The notes under the pieces are model-generated. The model made no database searches and was not told the DNA's origin. It saw only the letters and a program-made list of their open reading frames with translations. Both the position numbers and the translations under genes were made by a program. Source: an uncultured Streptococcus sp. (GTDB lineage: Bacteria; Bacillota; Bacilli; Lactobacillales; Streptococcaceae). Taken from it: DNA of 6,226 nucleotides. Where the stretch lies: NCBI GenBank assembly GCA_902461025.1, contig CABPWC010000089.1, positions 1 to 6,226 on the forward strand. The letters are read 5' to 3'. Shown here piece after piece: positions 5,486 through 6,226 of this stretch; the first letter of the stretch is position 1; each line of letters begins with the position of its first letter.

Positions 5486-6226
5486 TTAGTTAAGAGCCAT
5501 GCTAATGTAGTTCAAGATGAACAAAGCATCCAAAATCCAAATCATGACATGCACTTCTTTGATTTGACCTTTAACAATCTTTGTCAAAGTATAAGTCAAG
5601 AAACCAACGGCAATCCCTTGTGTGATTGAGTAGCTGAATCCCATAAAGATAGAAGTGAAGAAGGCTGGAACTGCTTCTGACATATCGTCCCAAGGGATAT
5701 TTTTCAAGTTAGAGAGCATCATAATTCCGACAATAATCAAAATTGGTGCTGTCGCAGCTGAAGGAACAATCGCTAGAAGTGGGCTAAAGAAGCTTGATAG
5801 GGCAAAACAGATAGCAACAACTAAGGCTGTCAATCCAGTACGTCCACCAGCACCGATCCCTGCTGCTGACTCAATATAAGTTGTAACGTTTGAAGTACCT
5901 GCAATGGCACCAACTGATGTCGCCACCAAGTCAGAGTAAAGAGCTTTATCTAATTTAGCTGATTCATTGTTTTCACCACTTGTAGCGATGATACCAACTT
6001 TTTCACCTGTACCGATAAGAGTACCAATAGTATCAAAAATATCTGTCAATGAGAAGGCAAGAATGGCCATCAAGGTTTCTGGTAAGCGAGACGTGTTTGA
6101 AATCAAAGATCCTAAACCTTCTGATCCAAGAGCAGCACCAAACAAAGTTCCTAGGTCGTTAACTGCTGCTGAAAGATTGTTGCTAGCAAAATCGATTCCT
6201 GACAAATTAACAAGACCAACCGCAAT
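5486..6226 (-). CDS. NCS2/AzgA-like purine (adenine/guanine/hypoxanthine) permease, C-terminal part
   Basis: The frame is open to the right edge, giving the last 246 residues of a membrane transporter that is usually around 450-490 residues; the 5' end lies outside. Several hydrophobic helices are visible. Family marks are TDIFDTIGTLIG (about residues 61-72 of the fragment) and TTYIESAAGIGAGGRTG (115-131), which belong to the AzgA-like branch of NCS2 (PbuG/PbuO type), rather than the xanthine/uracil branch. Such proteins import purine bases by proton symport. The exact base preference cannot be read. A TTG near 6205 is not the start: the coding frame continues upstream with IAVGLVN. A terminator follows, so it is not co-transcribed with tsaE. 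Any purine riboswitch would lie outside this window. Confidence 0.92.
   Translation of the reverse strand: MAVGLVNLSGIDFASNNLSAAVNDLGTLFGAALGSEGLGSLISNTSRLPETLMAILAFSLTDIFDTIGTLIGTGEKVGIIATSGENNESAKLDKALYSDLVATSVGAIAGTSNVTTYIESAAGIGAGGRTGLTALVVAICFALSSFFSPLLAIVPSAATAPILIIVGIMMLSNLKNIPWDDMSEAVPAFFTSIFMGFSYSITQGIAVGFLTYTLTKIVKGQIKEVHVMIWILDALFILNYISMALN

Noticed and set aside
1..6226. A previously undescribed system, mobile element, CRISPR array or small RNA gene
   Set aside because: All coding stretches belong to known families, the gaps are short and explained by promoters and terminators, and no long repeats or insertion ends were seen.

Overview
The window looks like ordinary core chromosome of a naturally transformable Streptococcus, most likely of the mitis/sanguinis groups. 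Low-GC Firmicute coding, extended -10 promoters (TGnTATAAT), strong AGGAG ribosome sites, and the order tsaE - GNAT - LytR-type LCP gene - cinA - recA all point there. The protein sequences resemble pneumococcal ones closely from memory, but I cannot name the species.

Layout: positions 1-142 (minus) hold the start of a MATE-family efflux transporter that runs off the left edge. A divergent promoter region (143-250) separates it from a plus-strand GNAT acetyltransferase gene (251-805). That gene converges on recA (850-2001, minus) across a hairpin that can terminate both. Further right, all on the minus strand, are cinA (2056-3312), an LCP-family wall-polymer ligase gene of the LytR type (3389-4438), a second GNAT gene (4443-4964), tsaE (4954-5397) and, past a terminator, the 3' end of an AzgA-like purine permease gene (5486 to the right edge).

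Transcription units inferred from the sequence: (i) tsaE-GNAT-lytR, started by an extended -10 promoter so close to the tsaE ATG that the mRNA should be leaderless, and ended by a hairpin at 3347-3375; (ii) cinA-recA, started by a ComX/SigX-type box (TCCGAATA) whose upstream T-tract is the same run of T that serves the lytR terminator; (iii) recA alone from its own extended -10 promoter just after the cinA stop; (iv) the MATE gene, again with a promoter predicting a leaderless mRNA; (v) the plus-strand GNAT gene with a conventional promoter and ribosome site.

Functionally, cinA-recA is the late-competence recombination module. tsaE serves tRNA t6A modification, lytR serves cell-wall polymer attachment, and the two transporters and the left-hand GNAT gene are unrelated neighbours. 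Compared with the pneumococcal locus as I remember it, comM is missing upstream of tsaE and dinF-lytA are missing downstream of recA. I see no novel system, mobile element, CRISPR array or RNA gene. The points worth a second look concern expression signals.
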